Notes: a model not told the origin generated them from the sequence alone. DNA of 38,537 bases from Candidatus Thorarchaeota archaeon (GCA_019057475.1 DXJO01000020.1:138875-177411); one strand, 5' to 3'. Shown: positions 17,464 through 26,033, numbered from the stretch's first letter. Program-made: numbers and translations.

Positions 17464-18609
17464 TTGAATGACAAGCTCCGCCGACCTCAGCTATTCGAAT
17501 GGCACAAAGCTCATGGAGATGTAGTTCCGTTTGCGGGCTGGGAGATGCCAGTTAGATATACAGACATCCGAGAAGAACACTTAGCTGTCAGGAATGCAGT
17601 TGGCATATTCGACATTTCGCATATGTATCGCTTCTTCATCAGAGGTCGTCAGGCAGCACAGTTTCTGCAGACAATCACAACAAATAACGTGAATAAACTG
17701 AAGGTGAACGGAGGGCACTACACGACGTGTCTCAATGAGCAGGGCGGAATCCATGACGATTTGATGCTCTACAGAATTGCTGAGCACGAGTACATTTGGA
17801 TCACCAATGCATCGAATGGCCCAAAAATCACACAGCATCTATTGACGGAAGCCGTGAATTTCGAGGTTGAAGTGGAGGACAAGACAAGTGAGATTACTAT
17901 GGTTGCTGTTCAAGGCCCAAAAGCGCTTTCCTTGCTGTGCAAACTGGCTGGAACCGATGTAAGCGAATTTCCAAAGTTCAGTTGCAATCTTATCAAGCTT
18001 GCAGGACATGACTGTTACTTGTGCCGAACCGGTTACACTGGGGAGGCGGGGGCCGAGATACTCCTTCTCAATACCCCCTTCAATGATGAAGGGACGAGCA
18101 GAGCAGTTGCATTCTGGGAAGAGCTGCTGAAGCAAGGTGCGGAATATGGCGTGAAACCATGCGGTCTCGGCTCAAGAGATTCCACCCGCCTAGAGGCTGG
18201 TTTCGTTCTCTATGGTCACGAGCTGGAGGAAGACATCACTCCGATTGAAGCACGGATACGCTATGCGGTGAAGTTCAAAGTTGAGCCACATTATATCGGA
18301 TATGATGTGTTGAAGAAGCAGAAGGAAGAGGGAGTAGAGAAAACGCGTATCGGACTCGTCATGATAGACCGCGGTGTTCCGCGGCAACACTACAATGTTC
18401 TATTCAACAGCAACAAAATTGGGCACATCAGTAGTGGTGGCGTATCTCCGCTCTTGAAGAAGGGCATCGGACTGGCCTTTGTCATTCCAAGCATGGTCAA
18501 TGAAGGCGATACTGTTGAGATAGACATCAAAGGGCGACTACGAAAGGCTCGTGTGAGCGGGTGGCCCTTCTTTGACTCAGAACGCTATGGTGAGAAGCGC
18601 ACCAAGTGA
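17464..18609 (+). CDS. gcvT: Aminomethyltransferase, glycine cleavage T-protein
   Basis: GcvT transfers the methylene of aminomethylated GcvH lipoamide to tetrahydrofolate (or its analogue), releasing ammonia. Visible family segments are FAGWEMPVRYTDIREEHLAVR, split by the folate-binding N-terminal fold, followed by GIFDISHM, CRTGYTGEAGAEIL and GLGSRDSTRLEAGFVLYGHEL. The frame opens at GTG 17434; a TATA-like element at 17413-17420 and GGAG at 17450-17453, 9-10 nt before TTG 17464, favour the later start (381 residues). The gene is followed by gcvH after 53 nt. gcvP and lpd are not in the window. Confidence 0.94.
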   Translation: MNDKLRRPQLFEWHKAHGDVVPFAGWEMPVRYTDIREEHLAVRNAVGIFDISHMYRFFIRGRQAAQFLQTITTNNVNKLKVNGGHYTTCLNEQGGIHDDLMLYRIAEHEYIWITNASNGPKITQHLLTEAVNFEVEVEDKTSEITMVAVQGPKALSLLCKLAGTDVSEFPKFSCNLIKLAGHDCYLCRTGYTGEAGAEILLLNTPFNDEGTSRAVAFWEELLKQGAEYGVKPCGLGSRDSTRLEAGFVLYGHELEEDITPIEARIRYAVKFKVEPHYIGYDVLKKQKEEGVEKTRIGLVMIDRGVPRQHYNVLFNSNKIGHISSGGVSPLLKKGIGLAFVIPSMVNEGDTVEIDIKGRLRKARVSGWPFFDSERYGEKRTK

Positions 18610-18662
18610 TGGGAACTGATTTAAAGGAGCCCAAATCACACCGAACCCGAAGGTGTAATCCT

Positions 18663-19061
18663 ATGACAAAAGGCACCGCAGTTATCGAAGGACTATACTA
18701 CAGTAAGGCTCACGAATGGGCCAAAGTTGAAGGTGACGTCGTGATTGTGGGCATTACAGACTATGCTCAAAACTCACTGCACGAAATCACATTCGTAGAA
18801 ATCAGTGATGTAGGGACATCACTCAAAGTTGATGAAGAGTGTGGCCTTGTTGAGTCTATGAAGGCATCATCGGACCTCTTCACACCCCTGGCTGGAGAGA
18901 TTGTCGAAGTGAACGAAGCATTGGAAGACGCACCAGAACTCGTCAATGAGGATCCCTACGGCAAGGGATGGATGTGGAAGATTAAGCCATCCAATCTTAA
19001 GGGTGATTTGAAGGCACTCCTAGACGCCAAGGGCTACAGCGAGTATACTGCATCCCTCTAG
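18663..19061 (+). CDS. gcvH: Glycine cleavage system H-protein
   Basis: A 132-residue lipoyl carrier that shuttles aminomethyl groups between GcvP, GcvT and the dihydrolipoyl dehydrogenase. The lipoyl-lysine site is VESMKASS (K67 counted from the ATG at 18663). The sequence KAHEWAKVEGDVVIVGITD followed by YAQ is the normal GcvH start. An in-frame ATG at 18606 overlaps gcvT and would add a non-family 19-residue tail; a ribosome-binding AGGTG at about 18650 supports ATG 18663. It forms an operon with gcvT, and a GC-rich hairpin follows the gene. Confidence 0.94.
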   Translation: MTKGTAVIEGLYYSKAHEWAKVEGDVVIVGITDYAQNSLHEITFVEISDVGTSLKVDEECGLVESMKASSDLFTPLAGEIVEVNEALEDAPELVNEDPYGKGWMWKIKPSNLKGDLKALLDAKGYSEYTASL

Positions 19062-19113
19062 CAAGGTTCTAACGCCCCGAGCGATAGATACTCCTGGGAA
19101 CTGCATAAACAGA

Positions 19114-19141
19114 TTGGGGGTCTTTTGAATTCGGCCCCCAA
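19114..19141 (+). terminator. GC-rich hairpin after gcvTH
   Basis: TTGGGGGTC (19114-19122) pairs with GGCCCCCAA (19133-19141), a 9-bp stem with one G-T wobble and a 10-nt loop, 50 bp after the gcvH stop. There is no strong T-run behind it, so it could equally be an mRNA end-protecting structure. It is the strongest simple hairpin in the 288-bp gap before aglB. Confidence 0.4.
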
Positions 19142-19310
19142 CCATTATTATCCAATTGGCACTGCTCAGATACCACCTCTCAGACATCTTAACCCCATCA
19201 CACTGCATAAGTGATGAAAATTCTTCTCGAGTCTACGGGGGTTTTGCATTTTATTCCGAAGTGTACATCCTCTGAACTAACAGCAACCTTTTTAGCGAAT
19301 CCAAGTTTGC

Positions 19311-19326
19311 CTCGAACTAATTCGAG
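19311..19326. promoter_or_regulatory. Short inverted repeat upstream of aglB
   Basis: CTCGAA-CTAA-TTCGAG is a perfect 6-bp inverted repeat with a 4-nt loop, 23 bp before the aglB ATG. It lies between a T-rich TATA-like element (about 19288-19295) and the start codon. It could be an operator or a leader hairpin. Confidence 0.3.
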
Positions 19327-19349
19327 TCCAAACGGAGAGAACCCGCTGT

Positions 19350-22076
19350 ATGTCTAGACTTAGCAGACTCAAGAAAGCCACCGTAAAATTCCTACGGCAG
19401 GTCTTTCACAAACCCAAAGCCAAGATCTCGCGAGGCTCCATTATCATAGTTCTCGCATTGACTATCATATTCTTTGTGGCTCTGGGGCTGCGTCTGCAAC
19501 CCTTACTGAACTCCCAACCTATTGTGCGCGCTTTCGACCCATGGCTTCAGCTGAAGCTCACGTCGTATATCACAGAGAACGGAATCTCGGCGTTTTTCAC
19601 GTGGTATGATGACTCCACATGGGTGCCGTTCGGTCGAGACGTAGCTGCTGGCGTGTACCTTGGAGTGCCGTTCACAACTGCATTCTTCTATTGGTTCTTG
19701 AATGCAATCGGTATCAGTGTAGAATTGATATACGTCGCCATAGTCTTGCCCGCTTTCATGGGAGCACTCACATGTATGGTTATGTTCCTCCTTGGTAGAG
19801 AGCTTCACAGCAACAGCGTTGGATTATTCAGTGCGCTCTTCATGGCGTTCATTCCAGCTTTCATGCAGAGGACTGTTGTTGGTTTCTTCGACAATGAGTG
19901 CATAGGTGTTTTCGCTATTGTCCTCACTTCATACTTCTTCATTAGAAGCACAAGGAAAAGCTCTATGCGTTCTGCGGTCGGAGCCGGCCTCTCCCTAGCT
20001 TACCTTCTTGGGTCTTGGGGAGCAGCTGACTTTATGCTCGGCCTTCTTGCTCTCTATGGGTTCTTCATGCTGGTTTCCGGACGATACAGTAGGCGCCTGT
20101 TGACTTCCTATCTCATAACACTGAGCCTTGGCATTTTCTTGGGTGGTCTAGTCCCGCGCAATGGGTTTGGTAATCTCACTTCATTCTCCATGCTCGCCCC
20201 GATTGGAGTGGGAGCTCTGCTGGCAGGTTATGAGATATGGCGGAGGATTGGAGTTTACCGTGAAGCGACTGCCTCCGTACTTGCTCCACATATGAAACCG
20301 ATTCTGCTCGGTCTGATAACCCCCGTTGTGGGCGCAGCAGCCTACTTCATCTTTGCAGGAAACGAAGAACTCACCATTAGTCCTTTTCAATCCAACCCGT
20401 TCGTCACTCTCGGTGCCAAATTCATGAGCGTCATCAATCCATTCTTCAGGCTGGATCAACGAATTTTCGCATCAGTTGCGGAGCATCTTCCCAGCCCATG
20501 GGGAAGCTTTTACCAGACGTTGCTGGTCTTGATATTCTTTTTCCCATTAGGGATGTACTTTCTGTTCAAACGGGGTCGTGATGAAGACTGGTTTATCTTT
20601 CTATTCGGTCTAACCACCGTCTACTTCGCAGGGAGTATGATTCGACTTGGACTCATTCTCGCCCCTGCCGTATCAGTCATTGGAGCTGTCGCAGTTTACA
20701 GCATCCTCTCTCCGTTCGCCAAAATAGTAACTCAGCAGTCAGTCTTTGAGAGGCGTCGATTTCGAATCAGCTCAGCACTCACGTCTGAGCACGCGATCGC
20801 AGCGTATATGATTGTTGGACTCTTGCTATCAGTGAACGTGATTCTGGGTGCAGACTATGCCGCTAACATGTCCAACCCCGAATTCTCTCCCGGTGATATT
20901 TCCAAGGGCGCAACCCTTACTGACTGGCCCACCGCAATGACATATATCCGCAATGTATTACCTGACGACGCAATTATCGCTAGCTGGTGGGACTACGGAT
21001 ACTGGATCAATGGTGCAGCGGGTGGGACCACTATTGTGGATAACGCAACATGGAACAGTACGCAAATCGCATGGATGGGCTATGCATTAATGGCGCTGAA
21101 TTTGACGGAGTCACTCAAGACCTTCAAACGCTGGAATACCACCCATGTCCTTGTCTATTGGGGGCATGGCAGCCCCGCTTTCGGCGGTGATGAGGGCAAA
21201 TGGCCTTGGATGGTGCGGATTGCAGAGGATCGGTTCGGGTCCGACTTCATAGATGATGCAACGTATCTCAGTGAGAGCGATCAGACTCTTGAGGCGTTCT
21301 ACTCATCAACACTATTCAAACTGCTGGCCTATGGTGAGCCCAGAACTGAAGCTGAAGCCACTGAGATGGGGCTCCCAAATGACCGAATGGCGCTCGACCA
21401 GGTAATCTGGGGCAACTCTGATTATACAAGTCATATGCCGGTAGATTTGCACGGTGCTTTCTTAGCGCCATATTACAGCTCCACGTACGGCACAGTCAAA
21501 ATCTACGAGATTGATTACACGATGTACGATCAGTACGTCAACAGAACCCATGCGGATTGGGTGCCCGATCTGGACCTTCTAGATGGAGGCATTGCTGATG
21601 GTAACATCGCTGAAAACGAGAGAGAATTTCAGAACTATCCGGTTGTCTTCGGAGGTGGCTATGAAGCAACAGTGTACACAAGGTCAAACTCGACCCATAT
21701 GTACTACGGTATTTCAATGGACAACTACACGTTGGGCCAAGATGCCTTCGGTCTGCAGCTTGCACCTCTTGATTCAACTAGTCGTCCTGACATCCGAATT
21801 GTGAACTACGATGGTCAAGAGTTCTACGATGGCAACGTAGGATTCGACGGAGAATGGGGCGCTGACTCAAGCGATCTGAACGCGATAGAGTTTGGCACTG
21901 GCGATAACGTAATCGAGTTCATAATACGACTCGATTCGCAAGACCCACAGGATGTTTTCATGCATAGCGGCATGAACTACCAGCTCAGGTTCTTGTTCTG
22001 GAACAATGTTCTCTCCGGCGAGCCTACGCTCTCATCCGACTGGACGTCTTTCTGGGTTCCAGTAGATCTCTACTAA
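19350..22076 (+). CDS. aglB: Oligosaccharyltransferase catalytic subunit AglB (STT3 family)
   Basis: A 908-residue membrane protein that transfers a lipid-linked glycan to Asn in N-x-S/T of exported proteins. It has one N-terminal helix (about residues 29-48), the first catalytic acidic motif RAFDPW (D63), a long multi-helix region, and the second acidic motif GFFDNECIG (D181, E183). The lumenal domain starts after about residue 500 with ASWWDYGYWI (W546 onward), the conserved WWDYG sequon-binding motif. It ends in a large soluble domain rich in N-x-T/S. Length agrees with archaeal AglB. It stands alone with its own upstream region; the OSTC-like protein at 15335 is a candidate partner. Confidence 0.95.
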   Translation: MSRLSRLKKATVKFLRQVFHKPKAKISRGSIIIVLALTIIFFVALGLRLQPLLNSQPIVRAFDPWLQLKLTSYITENGISAFFTWYDDSTWVPFGRDVAAGVYLGVPFTTAFFYWFLNAIGISVELIYVAIVLPAFMGALTCMVMFLLGRELHSNSVGLFSALFMAFIPAFMQRTVVGFFDNECIGVFAIVLTSYFFIRSTRKSSMRSAVGAGLSLAYLLGSWGAADFMLGLLALYGFFMLVSGRYSRRLLTSYLITLSLGIFLGGLVPRNGFGNLTSFSMLAPIGVGALLAGYEIWRRIGVYREATASVLAPHMKPILLGLITPVVGAAAYFIFAGNEELTISPFQSNPFVTLGAKFMSVINPFFRLDQRIFASVAEHLPSPWGSFYQTLLVLIFFFPLGMYFLFKRGRDEDWFIFLFGLTTVYFAGSMIRLGLILAPAVSVIGAVAVYSILSPFAKIVTQQSVFERRRFRISSALTSEHAIAAYMIVGLLLSVNVILGADYAANMSNPEFSPGDISKGATLTDWPTAMTYIRNVLPDDAIIASWWDYGYWINGAAGGTTIVDNATWNSTQIAWMGYALMALNLTESLKTFKRWNTTHVLVYWGHGSPAFGGDEGKWPWMVRIAEDRFGSDFIDDATYLSESDQTLEAFYSSTLFKLLAYGEPRTEAEATEMGLPNDRMALDQVIWGNSDYTSHMPVDLHGAFLAPYYSSTYGTVKIYEIDYTMYDQYVNRTHADWVPDLDLLDGGIADGNIAENEREFQNYPVVFGGGYEATVYTRSNSTHMYYGISMDNYTLGQDAFGLQLAPLDSTSRPDIRIVNYDGQEFYDGNVGFDGEWGADSSDLNAIEFGTGDNVIEFIIRLDSQDPQDVFMHSGMNYQLRFLFWNNVLSGEPTLSSDWTSFWVPVDLY

Positions 22077-22139
22077 TGAAAATGTGATCTGGCGGTTGAC
22101 CTTATGGCCAATCGCTAGTCCCCTCCTTTAGAATGAGTG

Positions 22140-22313
22140 CTAGCAAGATGTCTGGCGCGTTCTTTTCTTCGCACGTCGGCGATAGTCCCCATACTTATCT
22201 TGAGGACTGTACCTTGCTGGATGTGGCGTCTTAACGCGCTTTCCACATTTAGGGCACTTGGAATCATCTAGCGTGTAATACCCACAATCTGCGCATTTGA
22301 ATAACTGAGTCAT
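22140..22313 (-). CDS. nop10: Nop10, H/ACA RNP protein
   Basis: A 57-residue protein. It starts MTQLFKCADCGYYTLDD, has a second CPKCG, and then HPARYSPQDKYGDYRRRAKK. The CxxC...CxxC ribbon and the ARYSPxDxYGxYRR tail are diagnostic of Nop10, which binds Cbf5 in H/ACA ribonucleoproteins that make pseudouridine in rRNA. It follows eif2a by 9 nt at the end of the rpl44e-rps27e-eif2a operon, the usual archaeal arrangement. Too short to be obvious in a casual scan, but unambiguous by motif. Confidence 0.93.
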   Translation of the reverse strand: MTQLFKCADCGYYTLDDSKCPKCGKRVKTPHPARYSPQDKYGDYRRRAKKRTRQTSC

Positions 22314-22322
22314 CAGAAACCA

Positions 22323-23114
22323 CTATTTACGCTGGAATACGATAGTGCCATTATTGCTCTCGATGACCTTGGTCACTTTACCAAGAATTTCTGAAAGCAC
22401 GTCTTCGGCTTCGCTATAGTCAGGGCTAACAATGCATAACTTGTAACGGGGGGATCCGAGTGCGTATATCTCGACAGATGACTTTTCCTTTTTGCCTGAT
22501 TCTAGTCCGGCTGACAGCGCCTTCTTAATCGTGTCAACGCCCTTCGGTCCTGGGACAAGGATAGTCATTTCCCCATCTATCTCAACTTGCGGTATCTCAA
22601 TACGCGCCTTTGCTAAGTCTGCCACTTGTTTCCGGAGCTTCTTGGTGGCTTTAACTTCTTCAAACGCATCAACACCCAGGTCTGAGGCTTTTTCTAGTCC
22701 CTTGTATATCTCACCAAAGACATCCTCAAGGGGCCAGCCAATCTGTTCATAGATATTCTCTAGTGAAACATCATTCTCCTTTGCAACCAGCTCCAGAAGC
22801 TTTTCAGCCTTTTGAGCACGCTTCCAATCGTTGTTCTTGGCTCTCCTTGCCTCAGATGAAACTCGCCTTAGGGAGCAGTCAATATGCCTCTTATGCGTAT
22901 CAACCTGAAGCACCTTGACAACCACTCGCTTGTTCTCATGAACGTGATTACGTATATTCCTGACCCAAGTGCTGCTAATTTCGGAGATGTGGATGAACCC
23001 CTCTTTTTCACCGAACTCTGGCAATTTGACGTAAGCGCCATAGGGGGCAACCTTAGTAGCAACTGCAATCGCGTACTCATCAGGGTGCGGCCACTCAGCA
23101 CGCTTCAAAACCAT
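22323..23114 (-). CDS. eif2a: Translation initiation factor aIF2 alpha subunit
   Basis: A 263-residue protein that is part of the aIF2 trimer delivering initiator Met-tRNA to the small ribosomal subunit. The N-terminal S1 domain is clear: AVATKVAPYGAYVKLPEF, then GFIHISEISSTWVRNI and a VVVKVLQVD strand. The helical middle and the alpha/beta C-terminal domain that binds the gamma subunit follow. The frame starts at GTG 23138, but GGAGGT lies 9 nt before ATG 23114, and the peptide beginning MVLKRAEWPHPDEY fits the family. It sits between rps27e and nop10 in a classic archaeal operon. Confidence 0.94.
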   Translation of the reverse strand: MVLKRAEWPHPDEYAIAVATKVAPYGAYVKLPEFGEKEGFIHISEISSTWVRNIRNHVHENKRVVVKVLQVDTHKRHIDCSLRRVSSEARRAKNNDWKRAQKAEKLLELVAKENDVSLENIYEQIGWPLEDVFGEIYKGLEKASDLGVDAFEEVKATKKLRKQVADLAKARIEIPQVEIDGEMTILVPGPKGVDTIKKALSAGLESGKKEKSSVEIYALGSPRYKLCIVSPDYSEAEDVLSEILGKVTKVIESNNGTIVFQRK

Positions 23115-23151
23115 TCTCCACATACCTCCAACTAGCACTTCTCAGGCGGGA

Positions 23152-23352
23152 TTATGGAAGCACTTCCAGCTCCCGAGCTGTCGGCTCAAGTTTGGCCTTT
23201 CCGCCAGATGGTTTAGCCAGTATCTTCTCACATTTCAGACACCTGACCTCGGTCGTTGAGTGGCTGAAGATAATTTGCTCATTCTCGCAGTCAAGGCATT
23301 TCACTTTAATGAACCGTGACTTGGGCTGCTGAATGATTTCTCCTTTGCCCAT
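23152..23352 (-). CDS. rps27e: Ribosomal protein S27e
   Basis: A 66-residue zinc ribosomal protein of the small subunit. It carries FIKVKCLDCENEQIIFSH, then VRCLKCEKILAKPSGGKA, giving a CxxC...CxxC finger with the family's GGKA tail. The frame begins at a GTG and an ATG (23361 and 23358), but ATG 23352 gives MGKGEIIQQPKSRF, the usual N-terminus, and AGGTGA is placed at the right distance upstream. Its frame begins where rpl44e stops (TAG at 23362). Confidence 0.95.
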   Translation of the reverse strand: MGKGEIIQQPKSRFIKVKCLDCENEQIIFSHSTTEVRCLKCEKILAKPSGGKAKLEPTARELEVLP

Positions 23353-23361
23353 TAACATCAC

Positions 23362-23643
23362 CTAAACTTTCTCTATTTCTACCTTCTTCAGTCGCATGCT
23401 TTTTGATATGAGTGTAAAATCACATTCAGTGCATCGAAGCCTAAGTGTGGTCTTCTTTGTTGTCTTAGCGAAGCGTTTCTGAATCGGCTTTGGAAACGAA
23501 CCATAGCCTTTGGTCTTCCTGGTCATCCTACGCTTCCCCTGTGCCCTCGATCTGTCCTTACCTTTCTTGTAGATAGAAACGGCATGTTCAGTGTGCTGTC
23601 GGCAGCGGGGACAGTACTTGTTCATGACACTCTTCACTTTCAT
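23362..23643 (-). CDS. rpl44e: Ribosomal protein L44e
   Basis: A 93-residue protein of the large subunit (eL42 family). It has MNKYCPRCRQHTEHAVS near the start and LRLRCTECDF near the end, the two halves of the zinc finger, and a basic middle (KRRMTRKTKGYGSFPKP). It leads the minus-strand operon rpl44e-rps27e-eif2a-nop10. An internal ATG at codon 7 is an alternative start. Confidence 0.95.
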   Translation of the reverse strand: MKVKSVMNKYCPRCRQHTEHAVSIYKKGKDRSRAQGKRRMTRKTKGYGSFPKPIQKRFAKTTKKTTLRLRCTECDFTLISKSMRLKKVEIEKV

Positions 23644-23735
23644 TTGAGAATCACCAGACTTAGGTCGTGGGACCCGGCTTTAGGTCGTTTATAACCATTG
23701 GGGCGTGAGCTACCGTGTTTGATGGAATAGTTCCG

Positions 23736-23933
23736 TCAGAACCAGCCGAGCTGCGTTCCCACATGCGCTATGACTATGGACACCACAAGCATAGATGCAA
23801 AGATTACAACCAAGGTAGGCCCAACCTTGATACCAGGCGTTTCGTCCTCAAAGAAACGTATGAGACCAGCTCCGCCCGAGGGCATTGGCCCCTCACCTTT
23901 CTTCTTCCTGCGTTTCTTTTGGGTCTTAGGCAT
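23736..23933 (-). CDS. secG: Preprotein translocase subunit Sec61 beta (SecG)
   Basis: A 65-residue tail-anchored protein with a basic N-terminus (MPKTQKKRRKKKGEG), the conserved GAGLIRFFEDETPGIKVGP and one membrane helix (TLVVIFASMLVVSIVIAHVG). It is the beta subunit of the Sec translocation channel. The frame extends upstream to 23975, but ATG 23933 matches the family and has AGGAG upstream. It sits in the same direction as the MazG-like gene, 80 nt after it. Confidence 0.92.
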   Translation of the reverse strand: MPKTQKKRRKKKGEGPMPSGGAGLIRFFEDETPGIKVGPTLVVIFASMLVVSIVIAHVGTQLGWF

Positions 23934-24013
23934 GCCTTTGTATCTCCTGGACCGATGACTTGAGCCTGATATCAACTTTTAATCCTTTTGACCGGTCAGG
24001 GGTTGGAATGCAA

Positions 24014-24310
24014 TCAGGGGGCTTCAGTACACTCACAGGGCGTCCTTCCACACTTGGAGCACACTCCGCTGTACTTGTTGTATAGTGCCTCTGAGAGATC
24101 GATGTCCAAAAGGTTCGCAATCGAACATACCCACGCAAAGACATCTGCGACCTCATCAGACAGTTCGTTTTTGCTTTTGCTTCTTAGGATTGCATCGCTC
24201 AGCTCACCCAGTTCCTCGAAGGTTCTAAGCAATGTTCTCTCTAGTCCTCTTGCCCTATCTCTCTCTATGTAGATGTGACGTATCATGTCCTGTGCTTTTT
24301 TCGTATCCAT
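24014..24310 (-). CDS. MazG-type nucleotide pyrophosphohydrolase with a Cys-rich tail
   Basis: A 98-residue all-alpha protein. The metal-binding pattern TFEELGEL (E32, E33, E36) followed by SDEVADVFAW (D52, E53, D56) is that of the MazG/dCTPase superfamily, which hydrolyses nucleoside triphosphates to monophosphate and pyrophosphate. The last 15 residues, CSKCGRTPCEC, give a CxxC...CxC cluster likely to bind zinc, an extension not typical of MazG itself. Substrate is unknown. It is followed by the secG gene and preceded by a short ORF with a TATA box. Confidence 0.8.
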   Translation of the reverse strand: MDTKKAQDMIRHIYIERDRARGLERTLLRTFEELGELSDAILRSKSKNELSDEVADVFAWVCSIANLLDIDLSEALYNKYSGVCSKCGRTPCECTEAP

Positions 24311-24319
24311 GAGAGCTCA

Positions 24320-24392
24320 CCGTTGCCCGAAACCTAGACGATCCTGGACATCATATTCCATGATCGATGTTCGGTTCCTGATTCATCAAGGT
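24320..24392. repeat. Copy 1 of a 73-bp dispersed repeat
   Basis: The 73 bp from CCGTTGCCCGAAAC to the AGGT at 24389-24392 recur at 38433-38505. Long identical blocks include CCGTTGCCCGAAAC, TGGACATCA and GATGTTCGGTTCCTGATTCAT (the last split as 20 plus 1). All possible reading frames are broken by a stop in at least one copy, so it looks like a nucleotide-level repeat or remnant. It lies just upstream of the MazG-like gene, inside a 320-bp gap that otherwise contains the 55-codon ORF, a TATA box and no recognised RNA gene. Confidence 0.6.
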
Positions 24393-24518
24393 TGCATCGT
24401 AAATCCTTGACCTACGACGTCTAACGACCTTTCCAACAGGCGTTTTAAGTCTCCGTGCAACTCGCGGCGACAATAGAGTTAGTTCATGGACTTGGTTCTT
24501 GTCCTGAATCGGCTCCAT
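24351..24518 (-). CDS. Candidate 55-residue basic protein, leaderless
   Basis: ATG 24518 to TGA 24351 encodes a small protein with a strongly basic centre (ARRLKTPVGKVVRRRRSR) and no recognised domain. The support is a good TATA box, GCATATAAAG at 24539-24548, centred about 25 nt upstream of the ATG, which is the spacing of a leaderless archaeal transcript. It ends 40 nt before the MazG-like gene, so the TATA may serve both. Its last third lies inside the dispersed repeat, which weakens the case. Function unknown. Confidence 0.4.
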   Translation of the reverse strand: MEPIQDKNQVHELTLLSPRVARRLKTPVGKVVRRRRSRIYDATLMNQEPNIDHGI

Positions 24519-24538
24519 ACCCTAGTATTCCATCTGGA

Positions 24539-24548
24539 CTTTATATGC
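24539..24548 (-). promoter_or_regulatory. TATA box upstream of the small ORF and mazG-like gene
   Basis: GCATATAAAG on the minus strand, centred about 25 nt before ATG 24518. It is the only good TATA in the gap between glyA and the MazG-like gene on this strand. Confidence 0.5.
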
Positions 24549-24629
24549 ACCAATAATAAAATGTGCAGCAATGTCTAGGTTTTTAGCAGCTGTTGGCAAC
24601 CTCACAAAGCCCACGATTGCAGTGGTCCC

Positions 24630-25952
24630 TTACATGAATCTCAAATGTGCATATGCGGGCGTGTCAGTGTCGAAAGCATAGTGGACTTTCTGATAGTCCT
24701 TTCTAAACTCTGCAACTTCAGCTGCAATCTTGTTCACATCCTCACCTTTCATGACGACACGATGCATGAGCTCTGCGATTGCATCCATCTCAGACTCCTT
24801 CATGCCCAGTCTCGTCATCTCGCTTGTTCCCAGTCGAATTCCACCGGGTGTCTTGTAGTCGCGCCCCATCTTCTTGTCCCATGGCAGAAGGTTACGATTG
24901 ATCACAATGTTCGCGTTTTCCAGCTCTTCTTCCACCGTTCGACCGTTTTTCATTGGTGAGTCTGATATGTCCGCTAGAACCACATGGGATTCGGTGAAGC
25001 CCTTGTGTTCTGCAATCACTTTCCATCCTCTCTCGTGGAGCGCCTGTGCCAGAGCTTTGGCATTCTTGAGTATCTGGTCCATGTATGCATCTCCAAACTC
25101 AGTCAGCTCAGCGAGTACTACTGCAAGTCCAGCCACGTTGTGGAGATGGTGATTACTAAGCATCCCTGGGAATGATGCCTTCTTAATCGGTTCGGCGAAC
25201 TCAGCCTTGGATAAAACAATGCCGTGCTGCGGGCCAGGCATAGTCTTATGCGTTGAGGCAGTCATGATGTCTGCACCCTCCCTCAACGGGTCTTGAAACA
25301 GTCCTGCTGCAATCAGACCTGAAACGTGCGCTGAGTCATAGCCAATCTTCATTTCGTACTCGTCAGCAATCTCTCGAAACTCCTTCACCGGATGTGGGAA
25401 TGGGAATACACTGCCACCGAAGAGCAAGAGCTTGATCTCCTTCCCGTCTGCATGCATTTTCTTAATCAGCTTCATGCTTGCATCCACATCGATGTTGAAC
25501 TCATTATCGTCAAAGATCCAGTTCCTCACTTTGTGGCCTCTTATTGCTCCAGCAGTTCCCCCCAGGTTCTTCCTAGCATGAGAGATGTGTCCGCCATGTG
25601 CGATTGAAAGAGCCATCATCCTATCGAGGGGTGCCATAACTGCTGTGTACATCACCAGATTAGCGACTACTCCGGACACCGGCCGCACGTCAGCAAACTC
25701 TGCTTTGAACAGTCTCTCAGCGAGTTCTATGCAGATTAGCTCCACCTCATCGATGTACTTACAGCCTGCATACACCCTCTCTCCCGGCCAGCCCTCTGCA
25801 TAGCGGTCTCGAAAGTCACTGACTATCGCAGACCTAACGGCTGGTGATGACACATTCTCTGATGCAATGAGGTTGATTGTATTCTGCATCCATGTGTCAT
25901 GTTTCTCTAAGAGTCCAAATACTTCATCGTAAAGCTTCTTGTGGTCGCTCAA
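24630..25952 (-). CDS. glyA: Serine hydroxymethyltransferase
   Basis: A fold-type I PLP enzyme interconverting serine and glycine with transfer of a C1 unit to a folate or pterin. It shows NTINLIASENVSSPAVR, ERVYAGCKYIDEVE, a PLP lysine in TASTHKTMPGPQ (K236 from the TTG start) and RLGTSEMTRLGM. The frame extends upstream to 26018, but those 22 codons run through the promoter: a TATA box (26001-26010) and AAGGAGG 8 nt before TTG 25952 fix the start (440 residues). It complements gcvT, gcvH and the mptE-folP operon, giving a consistent C1 set. Confidence 0.95.
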   Translation of the reverse strand: MSDHKKLYDEVFGLLEKHDTWMQNTINLIASENVSSPAVRSAIVSDFRDRYAEGWPGERVYAGCKYIDEVELICIELAERLFKAEFADVRPVSGVVANLVMYTAVMAPLDRMMALSIAHGGHISHARKNLGGTAGAIRGHKVRNWIFDDNEFNIDVDASMKLIKKMHADGKEIKLLLFGGSVFPFPHPVKEFREIADEYEMKIGYDSAHVSGLIAAGLFQDPLREGADIMTASTHKTMPGPQHGIVLSKAEFAEPIKKASFPGMLSNHHLHNVAGLAVVLAELTEFGDAYMDQILKNAKALAQALHERGWKVIAEHKGFTESHVVLADISDSPMKNGRTVEEELENANIVINRNLLPWDKKMGRDYKTPGGIRLGTSEMTRLGMKESEMDAIAELMHRVVMKGEDVNKIAAEVAEFRKDYQKVHYAFDTDTPAYAHLRFM

Positions 25953-25969
25953 ACATAGAGCCTCCTTAT

Positions 25970-26013
25970 CCTGAAGACGTTGGCCGCTAGACTTCGGTTT
26001 GTTATATGACTTA
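25970..26013. repeat. Copy 1 of a 44-bp duplication: glyA promoter and leader
   Basis: CCTGAAGACGTTGG at the left end and TTATATGACTTA at the right end are nearly repeated at 27077-27120. This copy holds the glyA TATA box (GTCATATAAC on the minus strand) and the transcript start region. It is the left boundary of the two-gene module at 26034-26974. Confidence 0.65.
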
Positions 26014-26033
26014 TGCAACCTACGTAGTCAACA

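Noticed and set aside
19211-19275. C/D-box sRNA upstream of aglB
   Set aside because: A perfect C box (GTGATGA, 19211-19217) and a CTGA (19272-19275) are 55 nt apart, but no internal C'/D' pair and no terminal stem could be found.
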